NCBI RefSeq assembly: GCF_028858725.1
Contig: NC_084760.1
Location: 5,964,867-6,028,866 of the forward strand
Length of the DNA: 64,000 bases
Source: Colius striatus
Lineage: Eukaryota; Chordata; Aves; Coliiformes; Coliidae
Reading direction: 5' to 3'
Below are positions 12,293-22,745 of this stretch, piece after piece (position 1 is the stretch's first letter; each line of letters opens with the position of its first letter). Below the pieces are notes generated by a model. The model was not told where the DNA came from. It saw only the letters and a program-made list of their open reading frames with translations, and searched no databases. A program made the position numbers and the translations under genes.

Positions 12293-15197
12293 GTAGAAAT
12301 GGGAATAATCTTTCTTCAATCAAAAGGATAATCAAAACATGGAAGTAAAAATTCTTATTTCTGCCACAACTCTTCAGAGCAAATAAAGCAATGAGCAAGC
12401 CTTTACTTTTTGTTTGACTGATGTAGCTGGCTCCAACTTTTAGGTGGCATGATGAAGATACATTCGAAAAAAAGTCTTTGAAAGGGTAACTCAGGTGCTT
12501 AAGCTCAAGCATTATTATTTTGGAAGGTTCTTCCAGCTCATAACAGTATAGAAGACAAGTGTCAGCTTGTCTACTACACCTAAACCAGGAGTCCTAAATC
12601 AAATCTAGAACATCCCACCAATATAAACTCTTGGTATTGTAAAAATAAGTGATAATGACATTTTAGAAGCAAGTGTATTTTTCTGATAACAATACTACAA
12701 ACACCCATCTTTCTCAGCTGTGAGATACTACCTTGTAAAGGTCCAATGCTCATTTTGACTAATGCAGGTAAACAGAGCTCGATTGGAAATTCTAAGACCT
12801 CTTAGGATGTCCTATATTTCTTTGTTGCTTGTATCACTCTTCTCTATTTGTTTGATTTATAGGACCTGAGGAAGATAGACTAAATATTGAAATCACACTA
12901 TAAAAAAAAAAAGCATAAAAGTGAAAACTGGAGGGGAGAAAGAAGGATGGATGCAGAGGACAATGTACTTGGTTACTTACAGCAAGAACAAAAAGACCTG
13001 ACCTGTCTGCCCTTGTGCTGTCTTTCCTGAATAACTCAAAGCAATAAAGCATAACAGCCAAAATATTGTATTTACTGTTTGAAGTGGCTAAAAAGAAAAT
13101 CTTGACACAATCAGTATAAGTGATCTATTAAGCTGAGAATGGTCTTTCAAAGTCATTGTGTTCTTTAAGATAAAGCGCTCCTCTATGTTATCTCTCTATT
13201 ATCAATTAAGTTTATTTGACAGTATTTTCTAAGGAGATACATATCAGATATGGCTTAAATTCATAAATGTATCACTTATTATAATTAAAAAAGCTAGGTT
13301 TTTTAGTTATGACATCACTTGGGAACCTGATGATTTTCACTGGCATTATTTTGCTTCACCCAATAGACCTTTGCAAGAGTTATTTTCCACTTTTCTTAGG
13401 TGAGTGTAAAATGACCTTAAAAACATATATAGATCCAATACAGGAGTACTTCTTATTTCACAGTGGTAACATAGCACTAGAACTCTAATAACTGTATTCC
13501 TCTGTAATAGATTATGGCGTATGTTAAATGAAGTGTGAAAAAAATGTTGCAGGTTATATAATTAGAATATAATTGCTTCAGTGCACACCTGTCTAAAAAT
13601 GTATTTGCCTTTAGTGAAGTGCTTGAATTTATCTAGTCTAATAATCTGCTCTTTCCTTGTAATTGGATATCCTGCAGCTTCAGCCTCAGTACATTTTGTA
13701 TCAAACTTTCCGACGTGCCTGATGGAAGCCTATATCTACTAGTTTAGATGAGACATTGTTTTTACTGGGCACTGAAAATAACCACTAGTTTGCTTTGATA
13801 TGAGTGTTTGTGAAACATGGGATAAGGACCTTCTCAGGTAGAAGGGTTCAAATGAGCTCTGAAGGATATGAGAACACTTCTGTATTAAAGAACAAAGAAA
13901 CAAAATATTTTGAAGCAATACAGTTAGGAGCATTTTGAAAAACCAAACATCAGACAAAACAATAAAGGACTGAGTGTTGCTGTAAAACACAATAGCAAAG
14001 CAGATGAGATAACATTTCATACTTACAACTAAAACTGGAAGTGTATATCTCTCCAATTAAATAGTTGTGAGGGTTTTGGACCATATACCACTTGCCAGCA
14101 TTGATTCCAATTAAACTCAGAGGTTGTCATTGTAAAGAATGGTGAGTAATCAATGAGCAATTAAGAGAAGAAGACCTCGAAAGTTACTTATTGTTTTAAA
14201 TCTGGTATTGAGATGCTGCAGGCAGATTGCCATTAAACCACTTACACCAGTTATAACATCTTGCAGGCAACATAATTTGTTGCTCTTTTAGCCTGGAGGG
14301 TAGTACAAATGGCTTTAGGTCTTAAATTCCTTCTTAACTCCTCAAATTTCAAATACTATCTGCCTGTAAATCCTGGTCTGGAGTTGGTTTGTCCTCTGTA
14401 ACCATCTACTACAAGTCCCGTCTTTAATACTAAGAGCTTAGAAAACCTAAGTCCTTAAGGATCAAGTAAGCTTAAAGGCAGAAAAGCTGTCAATACAGGC
14501 AGTACCAAAGGTGAATTTGAGGACAACAGGAGCAGAATGTTTGAATAAGTTAATTTGCCCTTAGGTACTGTGACTACCTTTTATTCTAGGGCTGAGGAAG
14601 TGAAATACAGATCAAATGAACTTTCAGCAAGTGCCATGCATGGGGATGTTATTTGCATGAGAATTTAAGGTTTTATTGTCAAACACAATATCTTTTTGAA
14701 AGGTTTCTTGTCACTTCAAAGAGTCTTTGTCATGCTGCCTGTATGCAATTTTGTTAATTAATGTATTCTCTCTTTATTTTTATTGCTCTGCTAACACCTA
14801 ATTAATCTTGTGCCTGATTTTTTGCTTGTTGCTGGAATGTGTACCTTCTGGGCCAAGAGCTGTTGTTTCCTCTTGAATGTGTAAATGTTCCCTCAGGCAA
14901 ACTACACACATAGCATATAAGCAAAATAGAAATCTATATATTTATCAACATAGATTGGATTTAGCACCTTGCTAATTTAGGAAGTGAAGCTCCAAAGTAT
15001 TGTTGCATGACTGCTGAGTAAATGATGACTGGAAAATGACTGTGCTACCTGTATGCCTGGATGTTTGTATCTTTTCTATTTTTTTCAGTTGTATATTGTT
15101 TTCCATGTTGCAGCACCATGTAGAGTTTAAAATTAAGTTCCTGTCTTTAACATATCTGCCCTAATTGTTACTCAAAATCTTCTTGTAGACAAAAAAA
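12293..15197. other. Unique sequence, no gene seen
   Basis: About 2.9 kb of AT-rich DNA with frames no longer than 105 codons. No repeat family recognised. Confidence 0.5.
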
Positions 15198-15375
15198 TGG
15201 GGACATACCTTATACGTGAAGTAAAGAATTTATTGCTCAATACCTTCGAATCCTAACAAACCTGAATACTAAACCAAACCAAAGTTACTATGATTAATCC
15301 ATACCAAATCAATACCAAATACATCTCATTAGTAATATGGCAAAAATCGTTATACCAACACTTCCCCTTTTTTCC
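15198..15375 (-). mobile_element. Possible short LTR with polypurine tract
   Basis: On the minus strand a purine run GGAAAAAAGGGGAAG (complement of 15361-15375) is followed at once by TGTTGGTATAACG. The next 163 bases hold GCAATAAATTC, an AATAAA polyadenylation signal, and end GGTATGTCCCCA before a T-run. Polypurine tract, TG start, AATAAA and CA end are the parts expected at a retrovirus 3' LTR. No pol, env or second LTR is visible, and 163 bases is short for an LTR, so the right boundary may be wrong. The family is not recognised. Confidence 0.4.
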
Positions 15376-15602
15376 TGGTATTATGGTCATCCTTTTGCTG
15401 TACCACTGGTGCTGAAGGAGTAGGAGGGGAGTTGCACTGAGTTGTCAGGATCCTGAATTCTTGTCAGGGAGGAGTGTGAATCTGGTGATGAAATGTCTAG
15501 AAGAGTAGTTCTTTGTAGGTTTTTTTCCCCCCTCTTTTTTAGGTTTTTTTTTCTCCTGTTGTATTTCTAATGTCTGCCTGGGCTATTTTAATGTATTCTA
15601 AC

Positions 15603-15798
15603 ATAGAATCATAGAGGTTGGAAGGGATTTCAGGGATCATCTACTCCAACTCCCCAAAACCTGACGTTCACACCCCAGATTTTGGAGCAACTCAGTGTGT
15701 TTTCACCATTAGACAGCTGTGCAAGGTTGCACCAGCCGGGAATTGAACCCGGGTCGCAAGAATGGGAATCTTGCATGATACCACTACACCACTGGTGC
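15603..15798 (-). mobile_element. SINE-like unit: tRNA-Gly head plus CR1-type tail
   Basis: Read on minus, the unit starts with the tRNA at 15798-15728, continues through about 65 bases of unrecognised body, and ends in a CR1-type tail (GGGGAGTTGGAGTAGATGAT ... CCTTCCAACC ... ATGATTCTATGT). A Pol III promoter head with a LINE-derived tail is the plan of tRNA-SINEs mobilised by CR1. No T-run follows the tRNA closely; the first TTTT on minus is about 70 bases downstream, inside the unit. Only one copy is present here, so it may instead be a tRNA gene lying by chance next to a CR1 tail. Confidence 0.45.
15728..15798 (-). tRNA. tRNA-Gly (anticodon CCC), intact cloverleaf
   Basis: The 71-nt minus-strand sequence folds perfectly. 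Acceptor arms GCACCAG and CTGGTGC pair at all 7 positions, anticodon stem CAAGA/TCTTG at 5, and T stem CCGGG/CCCGG at 5. The anticodon loop TTCCCAT gives anticodon CCC (complement of 15764-15766), reading GGG codons. GGTTCAATTCC fits the Pol III B box and TGGTGTAGTGG the A box region; the discriminator is A. From memory the body matches vertebrate tRNA-Gly(CCC), but the acceptor stem differs from the human one at paired positions with pairing kept. There is no intron, and the CCA is not encoded. It may be a functional gene or the head of a retroposon; the missing nearby terminator argues for the second, the perfect stems for the first. Confidence 0.8.
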
Positions 15799-16458
15799 AC
15801 ATAGAATGGTAGGGTTGGAAGGGATCTTTAGATAACAGCTGGTCTAACTCCCCTGCAGAAACAGGTTCACCTAGATCAGGTTGCATAGGAACATGTCCAG
15901 GCAGGTCTTGACCTCCAAGGAAGGAGACTCCACACCCTCCCTGGGTAGCCTGGGCCAGGGCTCCCTCATCTCACAGTGACATAGTTTTTTCCTATATTTA
16001 AATTGAATTGTTTGTGTTCCAGCATCACCCCTTGTCCTGTTGTTAGCTTCTATAGAAAAAAAATGCTGTCCCAACCTCCTGACACCCACCCTTTAGATAT
16101 TTATAAATGTTAATAAGATCCCCCTTCAGGCTCCTCTTTTCTAGACTGAACAGCACCAATTCCCGCAGCCTTTCCTCATATGAAAGATGCTCCAGTGCCC
16201 TGATCATCTTGGTGGCCCTGTGCTGGACTCTCTCCAGCACTTCCCTGTCCCTGTTGAGCTGAGGAGCCCAGAACTGGATGCAGGACACCAGATGAGGCCT
16301 CACCAGGGCAGAGGAGAGTGGGAGCAGAACCTCCCTTGACCTGCTGCCCACACTGTTCTTGATGCATCCCAGGCTGCTATTGGCCTTCTTGGCCACGAGG
16401 GCACATTGCTGGCTCGTGGTCAGTTTATTATCCATCAGGACTCCCAGGTCTCTTTCTG
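15799..16458 (-). mobile_element. CR1 LINE, 3' part with ORF2 C-terminus
   Basis: The 3' end (plus ACATAGAATGGTAGGGTTGG) abuts the tRNA and the element extends about 660 bases upstream in CR1 terms. Minus frame 16043-16576 carries [30 protein letters not shown] and [20 protein letters not shown], the conserved C-terminal region after the CR1 reverse transcriptase. The catalytic domain is absent because of 5' truncation. The first 39 residues of that frame are antisense CR1, since the sequence switches orientation at about 16458. Confidence 0.9.
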
Positions 16459-16580
16459 AAGTCCTGCATCTGTGAAGGAACAACCCTATGCACCAGTAAA
16501 GGCTGGGGGTTAACCTGCTGGAGAGCAGCTCTGCAGAGAGAGACCTGGGAGTCCTGATTGATAATAAACTGAACATGCTT
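16459..16580 (+). mobile_element. Inverted 5' part of the adjacent CR1
   Basis: From here the CR1 reads on the plus strand: GTCCTGCATCTGTGAAGGAA through to GACCTGGGAGTCCTG and AATAAACTGAACATG. It encodes part of [18 protein letters not shown], overlapping by about 15 codons the region also present in the minus-strand half. This layout is a 5' inversion, as made by twin priming during LINE insertion, although two separate insertions head to head are possible. Confidence 0.75.
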
Positions 16581-17069
16581 TAGATCTTGCTTATTCTTTA
16601 TTGATCTGCAACTCTATATTGCATCTCAATGTATAATATATAGTATGCCTTGTGTTTGAGAGATACTTGTTATTTTGGGGAGTTTTGTGCTGCTCTTGCA
16701 ACAGTTTTAGCTTGCCTCTGAACGATCAGTGAGCTGTGTATAGCCTTGGGGGATGTAGTGTTACTCTGCATCACTGTTTTTAAGATCATCATAACAGAAG
16801 ATATTACCTTCTCTTAATATTCTCAGACCATCAAGCTACAATGGACAATAACATTTTCTTATGAAAAATCCTGATTATATGTACCAGTGGAGTTGACAAC
16901 TCACAGTTTATATGCTTAACCACATGAAAGAAAGCTGTTTGGGAAATACACTTTTTTGTCACACTGCAAATAATTTGTTTCTGTTGGAAGATTCCTTTTT
17001 GGCCTGGTGATAAATTTATTACTGAAAACACAGAAAGGTTTTACTTCCATAATCGCATTTAAAAGGAAA
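16581..17069. other. Unique sequence, nothing identified
   Basis: AT-rich DNA between two CR1 pieces. No feature supported. Confidence 0.5.
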
Positions 17070-17250
17070 TCACAGAGTCACAGAATCTCAAGGGCTGGAA
17101 GGGACCTTGAAAGCTCATCCAGTGCAACCCCCTGGCCAGAGCTGGACTACCTAGAGTAGGTCACACAGGAACTTGTCCAGCTGGTTTTGAATGTCTCCAG
17201 AGAAGGAGACTCCACAACCCATCTGGGCAGCCTGTTCCACACTGGAAATT
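17070..17250 (-). mobile_element. CR1 LINE, 3' fragment
   Basis: Contains GGGCTGGAAGGGACCTTGAA, CTACCTAGAGTAGGTCACAC and the GAGAAGGAGACTCCACAACC block of the CR1 3' region, minus strand. The 'AGAGTAGGTCACACAGGAAC' version is shared with the copy at 59097, a different subfamily from the majority type. It is truncated and non-coding. Confidence 0.85.
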
Positions 17251-17936
17251 TGCAAAACTGGAGACTTAGACTTCTTTAATATTCTATTAGTGAAGCTACT
17301 TACATATGTTTGGATAGAAGTATTCTCCACAAGTCTGACACTGCAATTACATACCAGAAAATTGACTTGAAATAGTTAACGGGTAAATCCAATCCTCTCT
17401 ACTTCAGATACATTGCTGTTTGGTTTCTTTTATTTTCTCTGTCAGATGAATTGCATTTTTTTACCCTTAAACAGGATCATAATGCTGGAGAAAGTTGTTT
17501 CTCTGTAAGGTGTTCTTTAATCAGAAAATGAGAATGAAATCTGTTGACCCGTTCACCTGCATTCTGTCTTACAGCAGCATATAGGGGTGATGATAACTTA
17601 TACTGCTCTCTCCAAAGGTCTCACATCTTTGCAATGTGCAGTGCTAAGTGCCTGACATCCCATGCTCATTTTGATCTTTGATAGGAAGAAATGTGAAGTA
17701 CCATATTGGAGCTTGAATGATGGAACTTTTTCTGGTGTCTTCTGTAATGGCAAAATGAAGTTTCTTGATTTTAGTAGAGAGAATTGATTTATACATTGAT
17801 GAAATTCTTTATCACAATATCTTTTAGGTATCTTTGGTTTAGCTATCTCTATTTTATTGTATCTATATCACCTGATTTAATAGGAGGTACTACAATTTTC
17901 TCTCTGTCTCTTGATGACCTGAAAATATAATGACAC
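17251..17936. other. Unique sequence, nothing identified
   Basis: AT-rich sequence up to the LTR. No feature supported. Confidence 0.5.
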
Positions 17937-19264
17937 TGTCGTGGTTTGGCCCAGCTAGCACAACAGCACCATGACAGTTTCTCGCTCAATGCCCCCATTC
18001 ACCCCCACCCTCGTTAAGATGGCGGAGGACCCAGTGAAATGGGAGTAAAAAGATAAGCAAGATTGTTGTGGATTGAGACAAGGGCAGGGAGGGCTCACTG
18101 CCAATTATGGTTCTGGGCAAAACAGACTCTAGTACTCGACTTAGAGAGGAAAGTAGGAAAGTTTATTCTACAAGAAACAGAACAGAATAAAAGCAAAAAG
18201 GGAGTAGGATGATGAGAAAATTACAACCAGCACTTTAAGATCTCCCTCCCCCATCCCTCCTTTCTTCCCGGGCCCAGCTCACTGCTCCCGATATCTCTAC
18301 CTCCTCCCCCCACAACGGCTCAGGGGGGCAGGGAGTGGGGGATGTGGTCAGTCTCTCACAGATGGGCTTTGCCGCTTCTGTCTTCTCAGATGGGGATGAC
18401 TCCTGGCATTCTTCCCCTGCTCCAACACGGGGTTCCTCCCCCAGAACACAGTCCTTAACAAACTTCTCTGGTGTGGGTTGTTCCCAGCAGCTGCGGCTTC
18501 TGCCGATACAGGGTCCCTCACACGGGACACAGTCCTTGGTGAATATCTCTGACGTGGATTCTTCACCGCGGTTGCAGTTTCTGCAGTTGCAAGGTCCCTC
18601 TCTCAGGACAAGGCCTCTTCTGGGCATAAGTTTAATGAGCTGCTTTGTCGTGGGTTCCTCCCCACAGTTGCAGCTGTGGATATTGGGTCCCTTCCTCGGG
18701 ACAGGGCCTGCTCCGGCCATAGTGATAAAGGGCCCCTCCTTCGGGACAAGGCCTCCTCCGGCCAAAATCACTGTCCCTGGCTCGGGGCCTTTAATGAAGT
18801 GAATCGCTGCCCCTGGTCCGGGGTCAGCTTTAGCAAAATGAGTCTCTGCCCCTGATGCGGGCTCATTATCAAAATGAGTCTGTACCACTGATGCGGGGTC
18901 TTTAAAGAAATGAAAATAAATCTCAGCTTCACCAGTTCTCTCCACAGAATGCAGGGGAGTCTCTGCTACAGTACACCTCCTCCCTTTCATCACTGACCTT
19001 GGAGTCCGCATGGTTGTTTCTCTCACCGTTCCTACTCCTTGCACCACCACCAGCCAGAAGAAGAGAAGAAGGGCCAGAAGAAGGAGAAGAAGATGGAGGA
19101 AGACACCTCCCCTTCCGACTTCTTCTTAAAAAGTGATCGTGGAGGCGTCTAATTGGCTCAGCCCCAGAAGTGAGCCTTTTCTGAGCTGGGGAGAGTTGTG
19201 AGCAACTTCTTGCAGGAGCCATCTTTGCAGCCCCTTCCCCTTCAACAGTGCTAAACTTGAAACA
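17937..19264 (-). mobile_element. Solo LTR, family 2, with long repeat-rich U3
   Basis: It starts TGTCGTGGTTTGGCCC on plus; the other boundary is placed near 19260 by alignment with the copy at 25361, whose end is clear. The sense strand is minus: AATAAA is the complement of 18162-18167, followed by about 225 bases to the LTR end. The first 320 bases on plus are almost the same as 25361-25690. The flank before it is GACAC and AACAC follows at 19261, a possible decayed 5-bp duplication. U3 holds a repeat array about 400 bases longer than the sister copy and a 271-codon frame. There are no internal retroviral genes. Confidence 0.75.
18235..19050 (-). other. 271-codon repeat-rich frame in LTR U3, unknown product
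   Basis: This is the longest open frame in the window, on the LTR sense strand. I recognise no domain, signal peptide or membrane segment. It has two tiers of internal repeats. Residues 46-90 hold units of about 12-14 residues around THF/IHF and a nearby P (QTHFDNEPAS, ETHFAKADPG, IHFIKGPEPG). Residues 121-205 hold three units of 27-31 residues on the pattern GP..., C, E-E/Q-x-T and, in the last two, F-x-KDCV-x-x-E. Residues after 215 are unrelated and basic at the end. The frame is shared with 25838-26140, which lacks about 110-130 residues in phase. It may be open only because the repeat unit is a multiple of three with few stops; translation is unproven. Confidence 0.35.
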
Positions 19265-20647
19265 CTAATCTCTTAGACTATATTACAGCACAGTCATGCC
19301 AAATGTTGTAGGTAAAGGACTATCAGCAATTTTAATCTAAACTTCATTTTTTTTGGATGTTGTGACTTATCCATTGGGAACTGGAGTGGAACAAACAGTG
19401 CAGGTTGAAAGATCTGCTACGCTTGGCAGCTCTAGACATCTTAGAGACACGTGGCTATTCAGAAACTGTGAAAACAACTCATGCAGCTTGGATGGTTTGG
19501 GGCTGGAAGCATAAGCAGAAGGTGGACAGAGAGGGAGTTATGGGGCAAGAGCATGTAAATAGTTTTGCCCTTGGTGCTGTGATCTATCAAGCCCTTATGT
19601 GACAAGTCCACAGAAACTGTAGAAACAGATTTCTAACCGTTTATGTGAATGTGTCAAACTTTTGTGACTTCTTCGGCTTGGCTGTCGGGTTCAAATCTTG
19701 TATTGAAACTTTCTTTGTTTTGGGATTGAGTGGAGACAAGCAGGATTGTAAAAGATGCTTAACACTTCACAGAGTACTCTGGATTCTCTGCAGCACAGGA
19801 GAAAATTTTGACATGCCCCTGTGAACCAGAGAATCCATTCTAAAGAATACAAAGAATAGTCGTGATTATATTAATTTATTTGTTTATTTTAGCTTAAAAA
19901 AGGGCTGGAGTGTACAAGAAAGGAAAATTTATTTGTAGGTGAGGACACCAATCTGGATGACATATGATTCATCAAGTTATTATTTTCAGGATATATATGC
20001 CTCAACTTACTTGAAGGAAACCATTTCAAACATGTCTACAGCAGATGGTAGTCTGGACATGGAGCTATTAGCTAATATTGAAGCTGTCAGAACATCTTGT
20101 GGAAGAATATATTTTTAGTTTGATATTTCAAGTGAGACAATGCTATTTTAGGAGTTGCTTTTGACTTCTTTACTGGAACTGGTAGTAAATAAGGAGAAAC
20201 ACAATTATACCATGTGTTTCATATATATAGTCATGCTGTGTATTACCACTTTAAATTACTTGTCTGTATCCTTTTTTACGTTCATTTTATGTGACAAAAT
20301 TATTTAGGAATTATTTTATGCACAATAGCTTATAATATTTCTAGAGGTAATAAAATCATATGTGCCATGAAAAACCTAATAACTTTTGTGTAATTGTTAC
20401 AGGAATACTGATATGCTGAGGACTACATGTTAAATGATAGCTGGCCTGCAGGAAATAGAAATTTAAACTAGAAAAAACTCTAATATTCATAGGCATGTTC
20501 ATTCAAAAACTAAATATAGAGCTTTGAAACTCTGTTTAGAGCACCTTTCCTAGAGGGTTACACTTTATTGTGGTTACCTTAACCCTTTCCAGCTGACCAA
20601 TATGTTTCTTAAAACAGTGTCACCAGTACGACATGCCATTTTACAGA
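19265..20647. other. Unique sequence, nothing identified
   Basis: About 1.4 kb without repeats. A 65-codon plus frame at 19405-19602 resembles no family known to me. Confidence 0.5.
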
Positions 20648-21592
20648 TCACAGAATCATAGAATGATAGGAGTTGAAAGGGACCTCTAAAGATCATTTAG
20701 TCCAACCTCCCTGCCAAAGCAGGTCCACCTAGATCAGGTCACACAGGAATGTGTCCAGGTGGGTTTGAAAACCTCCAGAGAAGGACCCTCCACACTATCC
20801 CTGGGCAGACTATGCCAGGGCTCCTTCACCTCACAGTGACATAATTTTTCCTTATGTTTCAATGGAAATTTTATGTTCCAGCTTCTTTCCATTACGCCTT
20901 GTATTATCACTGGACACTGCAGAAAAAGGTGTTGCACCATCCTTTTGACATATATCTTTCAAATACTTGTAAATATTAATGAGATCACCCCTCAGTCCCC
21001 TACAGACTAAACAGCCCCAGGTCCCGCAGCTTTTCCTCATCAGGAAGATGCTCCAGTCCCCTGATCATCTTGGTGGCCCTGTGCTGGACTCTCTCCAGCA
21101 CTTCCCTGTCCCTCTTGAGCTGAGGAGTCCAGAACTGGACACAGGACTCCAGATGAGGCCTCAGCAGGGCAGAGTAGAGGGGGAGCAGAACCTCCCTTGA
21201 CCTGCTGCCCACACTCTTCTTGATGCATCCCAGGCTGCCATTGGCCTTCTTGGCCACGAGGGCACATTGCTGGCTCACATTTGGTTTATTATCAACCAGC
21301 ACTCCCAGGTCTCTCTCTGCAGAGCTGCTCTTCAGCAGTTTGACTCCCAGCCTGTACTGGTGCATGGGGTTGTTCCTTTCCAGCTGCAGGACTCTCCACT
21401 TGTACTTGTTGAACCTCAGGAGGTTCCTCTCTGCCCAACTCTCCAGCTGGTTGAGATCCCGCTGAATGGCAGCACAGCCTCTGGGGAATCAGCCAGTGCT
21501 CCCAGTTTGGTGTCATCAGAGAACTTGCTGAAGGTACACTCTGTCCCCTCATCCAGATTTTTCATGAAGATGATGAATAAGACCCCTGTGGA
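20648..21592 (-). mobile_element. CR1 LINE, 0.95 kb with end of reverse transcriptase
   Basis: One of the longest continuous CR1 copies. At its 5' side minus frame 21416-21610 encodes FIIFMKNLDEGTE...KFSDDTKLGA, the reverse-transcriptase motif C region (FADD in active elements, here FSDD). Minus frame 21000-21365 carries [20 protein letters not shown] and [20 protein letters not shown], the C-terminal domain. Different frames cover adjoining stretches, so indels have broken the gene. The 3' end is intact (ATCACAGAATCATAGAATGA on plus). Motifs A and B are lost to 5' truncation. Confidence 0.9.
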
Positions 21593-22393
21593 TGAATATG
21601 ATATATTCATACCAGATATGTAGGTAACACCATTTTGTATAATGTGTACATCTCATTTTCATTAGTTACATTCACATTTTAAGATCAAGCCAGGTAGCCT
21701 GAAGCAACTCTTCAGCCCAGGTGATTTTTTTTAGTGTTGATACTTCAACATAGGCCAATACTCAGGTGCAGACAGGCAAGTTTATGTGCAAGCTTGGGAG
21801 AAAGTCTGGGACAGAGGAATAACAAAGTTTTTCCTGGCAGTGGCTGTGCCTGCAGACATGTCCCACAACAGACCAGTCATCTGAGTCCTTACTATACAGT
21901 TCGCAGCACTGTATGTTGCAAGGTCAGACTGATAATACAATGGTTTGACCAGATGGGACAAAATTGTGGCTTTCTCTCTATGAAAGTGTGGACAGACCAA
22001 GTCAGGGTAGACAGAGTCAGGCCAGGGAGCATGCCAAACATTATCAAACGTTCTCATAGTCTGCACTGCTTCAAAAGACAGTAGAGAGAACAGCTGTCTT
22101 GGCATATCAAGGCAATATTAATTTTTCAAGTATAAGGAGCACCTTTTCTGTTTACTTGATACTCAAAAATCTATGACAGATTTCATCATCTTCAGGCCTC
22201 TGTACTTTTAATTATTCTTTTTTGTGTGTTTGTGCATTTTGGTTTCATGGACTGTTTCAGACAATAAGAAATGCCAATGCTCACTGTACCTTTCTTGCTA
22301 TGACAGAAGGGCAGTGAGAAATATAGCCAGCACAGAGAAGCTGAATCAATAAATCAGACTTTTTTGTTTTGACATGGAAATTTCTTGTCCCAC
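21593..22393. other. Unique sequence, nothing identified
   Basis: Overlapping frames of about 110 codons on both strands near 21734-22105 look like chance; no family recognised. Confidence 0.5.
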
Positions 22394-22745
22394 TGTAGTG
22401 TTTTTGCCTGGGCCAGGTTTTGGTAGATGGTGGACTACAGGGGTGGCTTCTTTAAATGAAGATCTACCAGAAGCTTCCCCTGAAGCTGACAGAGCTAATG
22501 CCAGTCAGTTCTAAGATGGACCTACAGCTGACCCAGGCCTGGACAATTAGTCCAGCAGCAGCAACAGGGAGTGAGAATGTGAGAACATCTCCACAGACAC
22601 CAAGGTCAGTGGAGAAGGAAGGGGAGGAGGGTGCTTAGGAAGGAAGGAGAGTCCTGGGTAGAGGGAAGGGTGTGGGGGGGAGGTGTTTTAAGTTTTGCTT
22701 AAGATTATTTTACAGGACGTCTGATATCTTAGAGAAAGAAGATAG
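22394..22745 (+). mobile_element. Truncated LTR, family 1
   Basis: It begins TGTAGTGTTTTTGCCTGGGC, the U3 start of the family seen at 1427 and 26413, and runs in the opposite orientation. Shared blocks include CCAGAAGCTTCC, TAAGATGGACCTACAGCTGA, GACACCAAGGTCAGTGGAGA and GGTGTTTTAAG. Similarity stops near TCTTAGAGAAAGAAG, before the polyadenylation signal, so R and U5 are missing. The repeat-array part of U3 is also mostly deleted. Confidence 0.8.

Noticed and set aside
15397..15412. TACCACTGGTGC near the polypurine tract repeats part of the tRNA 5' end
   Set aside because: Only about 11 bases are shared, the rest of the tRNA is absent, and a primer-binding site would lie at the other end of a provirus.
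20979..21623. Plus-strand frames of 73-118 codons across the CR1 copy
   Set aside because: They are antisense shadows of the CR1 ORF2 C-terminus. The same holds for plus frames at 50027-50605, 54799-54987, 57818-58381 and 59573-59885.
21734..22105. 116- and 107-codon frames on opposite strands
   Set aside because: No recognised domain and mutual overlap; likely chance.
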